Below are positions 50,653-58,759 of a stretch of DNA of 64,000 nt, one piece after another; the stretch's first letter is position 1, and each line of letters starts with the position of its first letter. The notes beneath the pieces were generated by a model. The model was not told the origin of the DNA. It was given only the letters and a program-made list of their open reading frames with translations, and did not search any database. Position numbers and translations under genes: made by a program. The stretch is taken from positions 1,240,001 through 1,304,000 of the forward strand of contig NZ_CP059570.1 of the NCBI RefSeq assembly GCF_014055005.1, written 5' to 3'. This stretch comes from Neisseria dentiae. Lineage in GTDB: Bacteria; Pseudomonadota; Gammaproteobacteria; Burkholderiales; Neisseriaceae.

Positions 50653-52482
50653 TTAAATATCACATTGTTTTTCTTTAGGATATTTTTCATTAAATTCTTT
50701 ACAGGCTGCTTTGATCTGCGCTTCCAGCGGCATCAGGATGCCGTTGCTGCGTATCTTTTCCGCATAATGCGGCATCATAAACGGATAATAAAGATAAACT
50801 TTGCGCAGCCATTCGCGCGCTTCAGCCTCTTTGCCCATACGGTAGCTGTACAGCCCCGCCTGATAAGCGTTGGAATACGGGCGGAACAGCAGGGCTTCGG
50901 ATGCGGCTTCTTCCGCCCACGGCTGCAAAACTTCGTCGGCCGGGTTGGCACGGCGGATCAGCGACAATTGGGCGTAATAACGCAGCATGGGTTCGGTTTC
51001 GGCAATCCGGTTCAGGCCGTTGATTTTTTCTGCCGCCTGCGCCACGGTTTCGCCTTTGGGCTGGCGGTCGAAGGCCGTCAGATCGGTGTAAACGAAGCCC
51101 AGGCGGACGATGCCCACCAACAAAAACACTGCCAGCACCGCGCCGCCGATATTGTGTCTTTTAACCGATTGCAGGCCGTCTGAAACATCGCTTTCGCGCG
51201 CGGGCGACAAGCTCATCATTAAGGCGAACGGGGTGAGGAAATAAATATACCAGAGTGGGTATTCCAGCATACTGTGGCAAAGCGATACGGTCATCATCGC
51301 CAGCAGCAGCAGCGAAGCAGCGTTTGCAGGCCGCTTTACCATACGCCACACAACCGCCGCAAACCCGAGCGCCACGGCCAGCGTTCCAAGCAAACCCGTT
51401 TCGGCCAGCAATTGGAAAAACAGGTTGTGCGAATGGGTAAACAGCACGTTCAGATGATTGGGCGTAAACTGCCCCGTTTCGGCATGTGCCAAAAAACCTT
51501 GCAGCGCATAACTGCCCCAACCGCGCCCCCATAACGGCGCCGACAAAAACACCGCCCAAGCCTTACGCCACTCCACCTCGCGGGCGGAACCACCGAAACT
51601 GCTGCCTTCGACACGCTCCAGCGCCGTGTCGTATTGCACGCCCGAAAACAAATCGAGCAGCGGGCTGATGCCGAACTGCACCGCCACCGTCATCACCAGC
51701 GTGAACAGCATCACCAACACGATGCGGTTGGCTTCGCGCCCTGCCAATATCCGCCAAAACGGCAGCAGCAGCCCCACACCGATAACATAAGTGAAAATCG
51801 TGCGCGAGTTCACCAAACCCAAAGCCGAGGTTAGCACCAACACCGCCAGAAAACCCAGCCAGCCGGGTATTCTGCGCTGCGCCCACAGATAAGACGCCGC
51901 CAGCGTGCCCCACATCAGATAATGCCCCAAATGGTTGCGCTGCCCGAGCTGGCCGCTGATTTCGCGCACGCCCCGGTAGGCCACTATGCCGTGGAACATT
52001 TCCGCCGATGCCCAGCCGGTAAACTGCAACAGCACCACCGCCGCCTGCACCAGCGCACCGCCGAACAAAACCCACGCCAACACCGACACCACCCGCTCTT
52101 GGCCGAATGCGGCCACCCAGCCCCGGCAGGCCCATGCCGCCAGCGCCAGAATCACAAACGATGCCGTTACCATGTCGTTCATGCCCGGGTAAAGCAACCC
52201 CATCACCCGCGCCTGTAACCACCAAAACGCCGCCAGCGCCAGAAAATACACGCCCGCCGCCGGCACTTTCACGTTCAAACGGCCCGACAATGCCGTTAAC
52301 AGCAGCAACATCACCGCACCGGCCAGCGAGCCGGCTTCGAGATAGAAGCTCGACAGCGGCCCCACGCGGTAAAGCGACACAAACGGCGCCACGCAAATCC
52401 AAACAAAGCAAAACCACAACGGCCACAAACGCATGGTCCACACCGTTTCGCGGCCGTCTGAAAACGAAATCTCTCTAAACAT
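50653..52482 (-). CDS. pglL: pilin O-oligosaccharyltransferase
   Basis: A 609-residue inner-membrane glycosyltransferase of the Wzy_C/WaaL family that moves lipid-linked glycans en bloc to pilin and other proteins in the periplasm. About 11-12 hydrophobic segments; QRNHLGHYLMWGTLAASYLW, LVNSRTI, and the large periplasmic loop with LFTHSHNLFFQLLAETGLLG, whose His is essential in characterised PglL. The C-terminal soluble part ends in a TPR-like stretch. It resembles meningococcal PglL along its whole length. The start is uncertain: ATG 52482 (used) or ATG 52434; the N-terminal FSDGRE is translated DUS. Confidence 0.9.
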   Translation of the reverse strand: MFREISFSDGRETVWTMRLWPLWFCFVWICVAPFVSLYRVGPLSSFYLEAGSLAGAVMLLLLTALSGRLNVKVPAAGVYFLALAAFWWLQARVMGLLYPGMNDMVTASFVILALAAWACRGWVAAFGQERVVSVLAWVLFGGALVQAAVVLLQFTGWASAEMFHGIVAYRGVREISGQLGQRNHLGHYLMWGTLAASYLWAQRRIPGWLGFLAVLVLTSALGLVNSRTIFTYVIGVGLLLPFWRILAGREANRIVLVMLFTLVMTVAVQFGISPLLDLFSGVQYDTALERVEGSSFGGSAREVEWRKAWAVFLSAPLWGRGWGSYALQGFLAHAETGQFTPNHLNVLFTHSHNLFFQLLAETGLLGTLAVALGFAAVVWRMVKRPANAASLLLLAMMTVSLCHSMLEYPLWYIYFLTPFALMMSLSPARESDVSDGLQSVKRHNIGGAVLAVFLLVGIVRLGFVYTDLTAFDRQPKGETVAQAAEKINGLNRIAETEPMLRYYAQLSLIRRANPADEVLQPWAEEAASEALLFRPYSNAYQAGLYSYRMGKEAEAREWLRKVYLYYPFMMPHYAEKIRSNGILMPLEAQIKAACKEFNEKYPKEKQCDI

Positions 52483-52849
52483 TCCCAACCGCCTTACGCT
52501 GTTGTTTCACATAAGCCAAACAGGCAACGAAGAACGCTGCCGAACACAGCAGCGCCGCCCCCGCACAGGCGCGGCTGGCTGCCGAAGCATCAAACAGGCG
52601 CACCACCGCTTCGGCAAAATACGGCAAAACCAGCAGGCTGCTGTATTGAAAAGTATAAACCCTGCCCTTGAGAATACCGGCCAGCGGCAGGCACAAAGGC
52701 AGTGCCTTCACCGCCAGCCAAGAGCCGCCCGGCCGCAGCGGCGCCAGCCACAATTCCCAGGCAAGGCTGATAAAAACCAGCGCCAGCAGGCTGGCCACGG
52801 CCAACTTATGCGGCCAACTTTTACCGGCGGCGGATTGTTGTGCATTCAT
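52475..52849 (-). CDS. DUF2069-family membrane protein
   Basis: A 124-residue protein with about four hydrophobic segments. LWLAPLRPGGSWLAVKALPLCLPLAGILKGRVYTFQYSSLLVLPYFAEAVVRLF (spanning about 33-86) is the DUF2069 signature. Function is unknown. Three possible ATGs exist (52870, 52867, 52849); none has a strong RBS, and 52849 gives MNAQQSAAGK. Its end overlaps the start of pglL by eight bases, so the two may be co-translated. Confidence 0.8.
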   Translation of the reverse strand: MNAQQSAAGKSWPHKLAVASLLALVFISLAWELWLAPLRPGGSWLAVKALPLCLPLAGILKGRVYTFQYSSLLVLPYFAEAVVRLFDASAASRACAGAALLCSAAFFVACLAYVKQQRKAVGNV

Positions 52850-53203
52850 TATTTTAGTTTCCAACATCATTCGGCGTTCCAGTCGGGCCGTCTGAAAAAT
52901 TCGTGGCTTGAAACCTTTGCAAAATTAAAACCCATCACAAAAAGTTTATTTACCGTTATTAGCTTCGCAAGTCCGCTGCGCCCCCGCGCAGGCGGGAATG
53001 ACGAAAAACAGCGTTTCAGACGGCCTTAAGAAGTTTTGCAAAGGTCCCGGTTCGTTTGATTTTCAGACGGCCTAATCAGATTAGTTTGCTTTCGGGCAGA
53101 AAAATTCCCGCCTGCCCAAAAACCTTATGTTTTTAGTTTTATGTCATAAACAAAACACGATAAACCAAACCGCCTGAAAACTTTTCAGACGGCCCCAAAC
53201 ACA
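52850..53203. other. 354-bp intergenic region with a family A element
   Basis: Contains two DUS, the family A repeat at 52910-53048, and two more DUS near 53060 and 53185 ahead of the tatC end. No gene is seen. Confidence 0.55.
52910..53048. repeat. 139-bp family A repeat with a hybrid hairpin inside
   Basis: Ends GAAACCTTTGCAAAATTA and TTTTGCAAAGGTCCC. Closely related to 58979-59108 over its left 50 bases (CCATCACAAAAAGTTTATT against CTATCACAAAAAATTTATT). Inside, a 23-bp segment at 52959-52981 is the inverse of 59034-59056. Confidence 0.65.
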
Positions 53204-53962
53204 TCAATCGGCGGCGGTTTCCGCTTCCTGCCGCAACTGCACGGGTTTCACAAAGCGGCAGAACCACAATCCCGCCTCATAAAGCAGAATCAGCGGCACA
53301 GCCAGCAACACCTGCGAAATCACGTCGGGCGGCGTAATCACGGCGGCCACCACAAACGCCCCCACAATCACATACGGGCGGACGGCTTTCAATTGCGTAA
53401 CCGACACCACGCCCATACGGTTGAGCAAAACCACCACCACCGGCACTTCAAACGTAGTGCCGAACGCCACAAACATCCCCAACACAAAAGAAAGGTATTT
53501 GTCGATATCGGTGGCCATGCTCACGCCCAACGGCGTTACGCCCGCCAAAAATTTAAACACCACCGGAAACACCAGAAAATAAGCGAACGCCATGCCGCCG
53601 AAAAACAGCACCACGCTGGAAAACACCAGCGGCATCACCAGCCGCTTTTCGTTTTGATAAAGCGCGGGCGCCACAAACGCCCACACCTGATAGAGCGTGT
53701 GCGGCAGCGTCAGCAGAAACGCCGCCATCAGCGTTACTTTCACCGGCACGAAAAACGGCGCAATCACATCGGTGGCAATCATACTGGTGTTGGCCGGCAG
53801 CGTGGCCATCAGCGGCTGCGCCACAAAGGTATAGAGCTTCTGCGCAAACGGCATCAGGCCGAAGAAGCACAGCAACATCACTGCGGCAATCCACATCAGG
53901 CGGCGGCGCAGTTCGATCAGATGCTCAACCAGCGGTTGGGTGGGTTGTTCGATTTCAGACAC
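53204..53962 (-). CDS. tatC: twin-arginine translocase TatC
   Basis: A 252-residue inner-membrane protein with six membrane segments that recognises Tat signal peptides. The N-terminus PLVEHLIELRRRLMWI has the conserved Glu/Arg cluster. VFLTLP-like LLTLPHTLYQVWAFVAPALYQNEKR near 85-109 and FGTTFEVPVVVVLLNRMGVV near 167 are family signatures. It lies seven bases after tatB. The Tat cargo FdoG is in this window. Confidence 0.95.
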   Translation of the reverse strand: MSEIEQPTQPLVEHLIELRRRLMWIAAVMLLCFFGLMPFAQKLYTFVAQPLMATLPANTSMIATDVIAPFFVPVKVTLMAAFLLTLPHTLYQVWAFVAPALYQNEKRLVMPLVFSSVVLFFGGMAFAYFLVFPVVFKFLAGVTPLGVSMATDIDKYLSFVLGMFVAFGTTFEVPVVVVLLNRMGVVSVTQLKAVRPYVIVGAFVVAAVITPPDVISQVLLAVPLILLYEAGLWFCRFVKPVQLRQEAETAAD

Positions 53963-53969
53963 CGTTCAC

Positions 53970-54515
53970 TCACTTCTTGCGCACGCGCAACTGCGGTTTG
54001 GGGCGGTGGCGCGGGCGCATATCGCGTTTGCGCCGCATCGCCTGTTTATGCAGAGAGGCCGTCTGAAAACCGCCGCCGACAGATGCGGGGTTTTCAGACG
54101 GCGTTAGATAAGATGCCCAGGCCGCTTTCCGCCCCGCTTCGGGCGAATCCGCACCGGCCAGCGGCCTGCCGTGTTCGTCCACGCCGAAATCGGCGGGCGT
54201 GCGCTGTTCGGGCACGCGCTCCCACGGTTTGAGGCCGCTCGAAATCCCGTTCAGGCTGCTTTGCGCGCTGTCGCCCACGCTGCCGATTTCGGTGCGGATA
54301 TTTTCGGCGGCCGATTCGAATTCCTGCTTGGCTTTGCGCAGCTCTTCCATTTCCACCTGCGCGCTCAATTCCTGCTTCACGCTGCCGACCATGCGCTGAA
54401 CGCGGCCGACCAGATTGCCCGCCATGCGCGCGGCCTTGGGCAGCCGCTCGGGGCCGAGCACCACCAACGCCACCGCACCGATCAGCAAAAGCTCGCTAAA
54501 GCCGAAGTCAAACAT
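53970..54515 (-). CDS. tatB: twin-arginine translocase TatB
   Basis: A 181-residue protein: N-terminal membrane helix MFDFGFSELLLIGAVALVVLGPERLP, then an amphipathic helix (KAARMAGNLVGRVQRMV) and a long variable tail. The tail (about 135-181) includes SENPASVGGGFQTASLHKQ, translated from a DUS inverted pair within the gene, and ends in an Arg/Lys-rich RRKRDMRPRHRPKPQLRVRKK-type stretch. This tail is not seen in short TatB proteins. Three bases separate it from tatA. Confidence 0.92.
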   Translation of the reverse strand: MFDFGFSELLLIGAVALVVLGPERLPKAARMAGNLVGRVQRMVGSVKQELSAQVEMEELRKAKQEFESAAENIRTEIGSVGDSAQSSLNGISSGLKPWERVPEQRTPADFGVDEHGRPLAGADSPEAGRKAAWASYLTPSENPASVGGGFQTASLHKQAMRRKRDMRPRHRPKPQLRVRKK

Positions 54516-54518
54516 GGT

Positions 54519-54725
54519 TTAGGCCGATTTGTTGTCGTCTTTTTGATGCTCGATCACATCGTCTTTTTTGGCTTGGCCGGCTTCGTTGCCCTCGTTCAGG
54601 CCCTGTTTGAAATCGTGTACCGCGCCGCCCAAATCTTTGCCGACATTGCGCAGTTTTTTGGTGCCGAACACCAAAACCACGATCACCAGCACAATCACCC
54701 AGTGCCAAATAGAAAAGCTGCCCAT
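54519..54725 (-). CDS. tatA: twin-arginine translocase TatA
   Basis: A 68-residue pore-forming subunit: MGSFSIWHWVIVLVIVVLVFG membrane helix, TKKLRNVGKDLGGAVHDFKQG amphipathic helix with the conserved Gly-Lys-Asp-Leu-Gly, and a polar tail. First of tatA-tatB-tatC, read from the minus strand. Sits 55 bases after hinT with a DUS between. Confidence 0.95.
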   Translation of the reverse strand: MGSFSIWHWVIVLVIVVLVFGTKKLRNVGKDLGGAVHDFKQGLNEGNEAGQAKKDDVIEHQKDDNKSA

Positions 54726-54780
54726 TGTTAATCCTTTAATTTCAATTGCTTCAATAATGTTTCAGACGGCCCCGCGCGCT

Positions 54781-55104
54781 TTAGGCAGGCCGCCCCAAAA
54801 TATGGATATGCAGGTGGAACACTTCCTGCCCGCCGCCTTTGCCGGTGTTGACCTGGGTTTTGAAACCGTTGGTCAAACCTGCCGCTTCGGCGATTTGCGG
54901 CACTTTCATCATCATTCTGCCCAACAGCGCCTCATGCTCCGGCTGCGCGTGTGCCAGCGAATCGAAATGCACTTTCGGAATCAGCAGCAAATGCACGGGG
55001 GCGGCGGGATTGATATCTTTGAAGCACAACATTTCGCCGTCTTCATACACCACCGATGCGGGGATTTCTTTGGCGGCGATTTTGCAGAAAATACAGTCTG
55101 TCAT
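54781..55104 (-). CDS. hinT: HIT-family nucleotide hydrolase (HinT)
   Basis: A 107-residue purine phosphoramidase. DCIFCKIAAKEIP at 3-15 with the zinc-type CxxC, LLIPKVHFDSL near 40, and the histidine triad HLHIH (about 97-101) followed by ILG. Cytoplasmic, hydrolysing AMP-N adducts. It sits between hisE and tatA, an arrangement shared with N. meningitidis as far as I recall. Confidence 0.94.
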   Translation of the reverse strand: MTDCIFCKIAAKEIPASVVYEDGEMLCFKDINPAAPVHLLLIPKVHFDSLAHAQPEHEALLGRMMMKVPQIAEAAGLTNGFKTQVNTGKGGGQEVFHLHIHILGRPA

Positions 55105-55137
55105 CAGAGATACTCCAATTATTTTTGAAAGAATTAC

Positions 55138-55170
55138 AGGCCGTCTGAAAACAGACTTTCAGACGGCCTG
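55138..55170 (-). terminator. DUS-pair hairpin after hisE
   Basis: CAGGCCGTCTGAAA and its complement around a five-base loop lie between hisE and hinT, about 70 bases from the hisE stop. This suggests the his and hinT-tat units are partly separate transcripts. Confidence 0.6.
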
Positions 55171-55239
55171 CATCTCACAAGAATACGGATTGTAATACAG
55201 TTTCAACACCCGAAGCTATTTTTAAACCGCCGCGCGGCG

Positions 55240-55563
55240 TTAGCTTTCCTGCCGCGCGCCTTTCTCCGCCAGCCCCGACAGGCCCTGCCGGCGCGCCAGC
55301 TCGTTAACCACATCCTCCACCCGCAGGCCGTGGTGCGCCAACAGCACCTGCGTGTGAAACCACAAATCGGCCACTTCATACACCAAATGCTCGCCTCCGC
55401 CGTCTTTCGAGGCCATCAGCACTTCGCCCGCCTCTTCGATCACTTTTTTCAGGATTTTGTCGCCGCCTTTGTGCAGAAGCTGGGCAACATAAGATGTTTC
55501 GGGGTTTTGCCCCTTGCGCGAATCAATCACGTTTTGGATTTCAATCAGCACTTGCTCGGTCAT
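55240..55563 (-). CDS. hisE: phosphoribosyl-ATP pyrophosphatase
   Basis: A 107-residue MazG-fold enzyme of histidine biosynthesis (step 2). VIDSRKGQNPETSYVAQLLHKG at 12-33, then KKVIEEAGEVLMASKDG with the metal-binding Glu pair and YEVADLWFHTQVLL with the Asp. ATG at 55563 follows GGAAGAG. It acts with HisI, encoded 44 bases upstream. Confidence 0.95.
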   Translation of the reverse strand: MTEQVLIEIQNVIDSRKGQNPETSYVAQLLHKGGDKILKKVIEEAGEVLMASKDGGGEHLVYEVADLWFHTQVLLAHHGLRVEDVVNELARRQGLSGLAEKGARQES

Positions 55564-55607
55564 TTCTCTCTTCCGTTTCAAGGAAAATATTGATGTTTCA
55601 GACGGCC

Positions 55608-56006
55608 TCAACCGTGCGGTTTGCCGTAAATTTCCGTTTCGCTTTTCAGCACCGCATCCGCCGTTTGCCATGCACCGTCGCGCCACACGCGATAGAAGCA
55701 GCTTTCGCGACCGGTGTGGCAGGCAATGCCGCCCGCCTGTTCGATCAGCATCACCACCGCATCGCCGTCGCAGTCTAACCTAAGTTCGCAAACTTTTTGT
55801 GTATGCCCCGATTCTTCGCCTTTCATCCACTGTTTTTTGCGCGAACGGCTGTAATAATGGGCAAAACCCGTTTCGGCGGTTTTTTGCAGGGCTTCGGCGT
55901 TCATCCACGCCACCATCAGCACGCGCAGGGTTTGCGCGTCTTGCGCGATGGTGCAAACCAAACCGTTGGCGTCGAATTTCACGCCCTCCAATAATGCTTG
56001 CGACAT
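55608..56006 (-). CDS. hisI: phosphoribosyl-AMP cyclohydrolase
   Basis: A 132-residue zinc/magnesium enzyme for step 3 of histidine biosynthesis. VAWMNAEALQKT near 33-44, YYSRSRKKQWMKGEESGHTQ near 51-70, DCDGDAVVMLIEQAGGIACHTGRESCF near 78-104 with the metal-binding Asp and Cys residues. First gene of hisI-hisE. It is the separate, unfused form common in beta- and epsilon-proteobacteria. Confidence 0.95.
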   Translation of the reverse strand: MSQALLEGVKFDANGLVCTIAQDAQTLRVLMVAWMNAEALQKTAETGFAHYYSRSRKKQWMKGEESGHTQKVCELRLDCDGDAVVMLIEQAGGIACHTGRESCFYRVWRDGAWQTADAVLKSETEIYGKPHG

Positions 56007-56103
56007 AGTTTATGTTCCTTCCGTTTTTCACAATATTTCAGAATTATTTTGCTTTTTCTCAGGCCGAGACCTTTGCAAAACTGCCTTCAGGCCGTCTGAA
56101 AAA

Positions 56104-57126
56104 CTACGCCCTCGCCCGCACATCAAACGCATGGCGCAGCCCCTCGCCTATCATCACCAACAGCAGCAGCATCACCGTTAGCGCGCCCACGGCGGATAAG
56201 CCTATCCACCAGGCGTCGAGATTGTCTTTGCCCTGCGCCAAAAGTTCGCCCAAGCTGGCTTGCGAAGCGGGCACGCCCAAGCCTAAAAAGTCCAAACTGG
56301 TGAGCGCCAGCACCGCGCCGGAAATGCGGAACGGCAGAAACGCCAGCACGGGCGTGAGGCTGTTGGGCAGGATGTGCCGCCACATGATGCGGCCGTTGGA
56401 AACGCCCATGCTTTTGGCGGCCAAAACATAATCGGCCTGACGGTTTTTCAGAAACTCGGCGCGCACGTAATCCGAAAGCCCCATCCAGCCGAACAGCGAC
56501 AGAATCACCAGCAGCACCAGCAGGCCGGGGTTGAAAAACGACGACAAAATAATCAGCAGGTAAAGCTCGGGCAGGCCGCCCCAGATTTCGAGAAAGCGCT
56601 GCATCAGCAAATCGACCCGTCCGCCGAAATAGCCCTGCACCGCGCCAGCCGCCACGCCGATCAGGGTGGTTACGGCGGTGAGCGCCAGCGCAAACAGCAG
56701 CGAGTCGCGAAAGCCGTACACCAGCCGCGCCAGCACATCGCGGCCGCGGTCGTCGGTGCCGAGCCAATGCCTTTCAGACGGCCCGGCCGGATCGGGCTGC
56801 GTGTCGAATTCGTTTAAGGTGTTGGCGGCATAGGGGTTGGGCAGATACACGGCATAATTGCCGCCGGTGGTGATGTTGCGGCGCACCAGCGGGTCGAAAT
56901 AATCGGCCGGGGTGTCGAAGTCGCCGCCAAACTCGGTTTCGTTATAGGTGTTGGCCAGCGGAAAATAATAGCGGCCCTCGTATTTCACCCATAAGGGCTT
57001 GTCGTTGCTCCACACGGGCGCCAGCAGCGCCACGGCAAACAGCACCGAGAGCAGGCGCAACGCCAGCCAGCCGCGCTTGTGCTGTTTGAATGCCTGCCAG
57101 ACTTGGGAAGAGAATATTTTCTGCAT
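56104..57126 (-). CDS. yejE: YejE-type ABC permease
   Basis: A 340-residue inner-membrane permease. The N-terminal cytoplasmic/membrane part (FKQHKRGWLALRLLSVLFAVALLAP) is followed by a long periplasmic insert, YEGRYYFPLANTYNETEFGGDFDTPADY, typical of YejE. The Opp/DppC-like core has HWLGTDDRGRDVLARLVYG and the EAA-loop EFLKNRQADYVLAAKSMGVSNGRIMWRHILPNS. Partner of YejB just upstream; the ATPase is 15 kb away. The substrate class is oligopeptides or peptide-nucleotides. Confidence 0.9.
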   Translation of the reverse strand: MQKIFSSQVWQAFKQHKRGWLALRLLSVLFAVALLAPVWSNDKPLWVKYEGRYYFPLANTYNETEFGGDFDTPADYFDPLVRRNITTGGNYAVYLPNPYAANTLNEFDTQPDPAGPSERHWLGTDDRGRDVLARLVYGFRDSLLFALALTAVTTLIGVAAGAVQGYFGGRVDLLMQRFLEIWGGLPELYLLIILSSFFNPGLLVLLVILSLFGWMGLSDYVRAEFLKNRQADYVLAAKSMGVSNGRIMWRHILPNSLTPVLAFLPFRISGAVLALTSLDFLGLGVPASQASLGELLAQGKDNLDAWWIGLSAVGALTVMLLLLVMIGEGLRHAFDVRARA

Positions 57127-57148
57127 GGTGTGTTGGTATGGTTGCGAT

Positions 57149-57177
57149 AGGCCGTCTGAAAGCGTTTCAGACGGCCT
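57149..57177 (-). terminator. DUS-pair hairpin between yejB and yejE
   Basis: Inverted DUS copies with a three-base loop start six bases past the yejB stop. As it lies inside a likely operon it may lower yejE expression or protect the yejB mRNA end. Confidence 0.5.
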
Positions 57178-57182
57178 GCGGT

Positions 57183-58229
57183 TTATTTCTGCCCGCCGAA
57201 ATGGATGCGCGGGTCAACCCAGGAATATGAAATATCCGACAGCAGTTTCGCCAGCAGCCCCATCAGGGTAAACACATACAGCGTGCCCATCACCACCGGA
57301 TAATCGCGCTTCATCACCGCTTCGTAAGAAAGCAGCCCCAAGCCGTCGAGCGAAAACAGGGTTTCTATCAGCAGGCTGCCGGTGAAAAACGCGCCGATAA
57401 AGGCGGCGGGAAAACCGGTAACCAGCGGGATCATGGCGTTGCGGAAAACGTGTTTCCACAAAATCTGCCGCTCGGGCAGGCCTTTGGCGCGGGCGGTGTA
57501 AACATATTGGCGGCGGATTTCTTCGAGAAACACGTTTTTGGTGAGCACCGTCATCACCGCCAGATTGCCCGCCACCGAAGCGGTAACCGGCAGCGCCATA
57601 TGCCAGAGATAGTCTTTGATTTTGGCCGCCGTGCCGAGCGTTTCCCAATCGTCGCCCACCAAACCGCCCTGCGGAAACCAGGCGAAAAAGCTGCCGCCGC
57701 CGAAAAATACCAGCAGCACCAAACCCAGCACGAACGGCGGCACGGTATAGCCGACCAACACCACCGCGCCCGACACAACGTCGAACCGCGAACCGTCGCG
57801 CACGGCTTTGGCAATGCCCAAGGGGATACAGATGAAATAAGTGAGAAAAAACGTCCACAAACCCAAGCTCATCGACACCGGCATTTTTTCTTTCACCAGC
57901 TCGAACACGGTTTGATGGTGGAAAAAACTCTCGCCCAAATCAAAACGCACGAAGCGGCCGACCATCTCGATAAAGCGCGTGAGCGGCGGTTTGTCGAAAC
58001 CGTATAGGGCGTTGAGCGCAGCCATATCCTCCGCGCTCAGGCGGCCGCCGCTTTTGAGCATGCCGCCCGCCGCAGCCGTTTCGCCGCCCGCGCCGGTTTG
58101 GGTGAGCTGCTGCACCATTTGCTCCACTGGCCCGCCGGGCACGAATTGGATAACGGCAAACGTTACCGCCAGAATGCCCAACAGTGTGGGCACCAGCAGT
58201 AGCAAACGCTGGAAAATATAACGCCACAT
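57183..58229 (-). CDS. yejB: YejB-type ABC permease
   Basis: A 348-residue inner-membrane permease. MWRYIFQRLLLLVPTLLGILAVTFAVIQFVPGGPVEQM is the OppB/DppB-like start. A YejB-type insert with Gly/Ala-rich MLKSGGRLSAEDMAALNALYGFDKPP follows, then the EAA loop VYTARAKGLPERQILWKHVFRNAMIPLVTGFP. Pairs with YejE. ATG at 58229 has AGAGA upstream and a Correia-like element begins 19 bases before it. The periplasmic binding protein YejA is not in the window. Confidence 0.9.
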   Translation of the reverse strand: MWRYIFQRLLLLVPTLLGILAVTFAVIQFVPGGPVEQMVQQLTQTGAGGETAAAGGMLKSGGRLSAEDMAALNALYGFDKPPLTRFIEMVGRFVRFDLGESFFHHQTVFELVKEKMPVSMSLGLWTFFLTYFICIPLGIAKAVRDGSRFDVVSGAVVLVGYTVPPFVLGLVLLVFFGGGSFFAWFPQGGLVGDDWETLGTAAKIKDYLWHMALPVTASVAGNLAVMTVLTKNVFLEEIRRQYVYTARAKGLPERQILWKHVFRNAMIPLVTGFPAAFIGAFFTGSLLIETLFSLDGLGLLSYEAVMKRDYPVVMGTLYVFTLMGLLAKLLSDISYSWVDPRIHFGGQK

Positions 58230-58247
58230 CGCGCGTCTCTTTATAAA

Positions 58248-58355
58248 TAGAGCGGATTCAATTAATTTTCGATACAAGGCAGCAAGCCGAAGACAGTACA
58301 AGTAGTACGGCAAGGCGCAGCAACGCCGTAGCGAAATTTAAGTTAATCCGCTATA
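58248..58355. mobile_element. 108-bp Correia-like element upstream of yejB
   Basis: The interior (ACAAGGCAGCAAGCCGAAGA, CAGTACAAGTAGTACGGCAA) is the Correia core, in the opposite orientation to 41317-41424 on the plus strand. The right end reads TTAATCCGCTATA; the left end GAGCGGATT is less well preserved. Confidence 0.8.
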
Positions 58356-58474
58356 ACGGTTTGGAAAATGCGGGCATCTTATCAAGATTAAGGCCGTCTG
58401 AAAACGGAAAACCGCAGCGCTTGAACACGCTGCGGCCGGATTCTGAAAACAAACGGTGCGAAAGCCGCAAGCCG

Positions 58475-58759
58475 TTATTTGCAGTTTACGCCTTGGATTT
58501 TCGGGCTGTCGCCGTTGCCCACCTTGAATACGCACTTGGTGGCGCTGCTGCCGGAAACGGTGAGGCTGCCGCCGGCCAGATTCAGGTTAACCGGCTCTTT
58601 CACCCCCATGCTCACGGCGGTGGCGGCGAGTTTCTGCACGTTGTCTTGAGTGTAAGGTGTGTTGTTAGAAGCTACTTTGATTTCTTTGGCCGCATAAGCA
58701 TTGGCGCTAAGGGCAAGCGCGGCAACGGCAGACAAGGCAAAGAATTTGGTTTTGTTCAT
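58475..58759 (-). CDS. small secreted protein, function unknown
   Basis: A 94-residue protein with a signal peptide (MNKTKFFALSAVAALALSA, cut after AYA near 23). The mature 71 residues are Asn/Ser/Gly/Val-rich, with two cysteines (TKCVFKV and GVNCK) that may form a disulfide. No family recognised; I infer a periplasmic or secreted location. AAAGGAAAC precedes the ATG at a good distance. It stands alone. Confidence 0.7.
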   Translation of the reverse strand: MNKTKFFALSAVAALALSANAYAAKEIKVASNNTPYTQDNVQKLAATAVSMGVKEPVNLNLAGGSLTVSGSSATKCVFKVGNGDSPKIQGVNCK

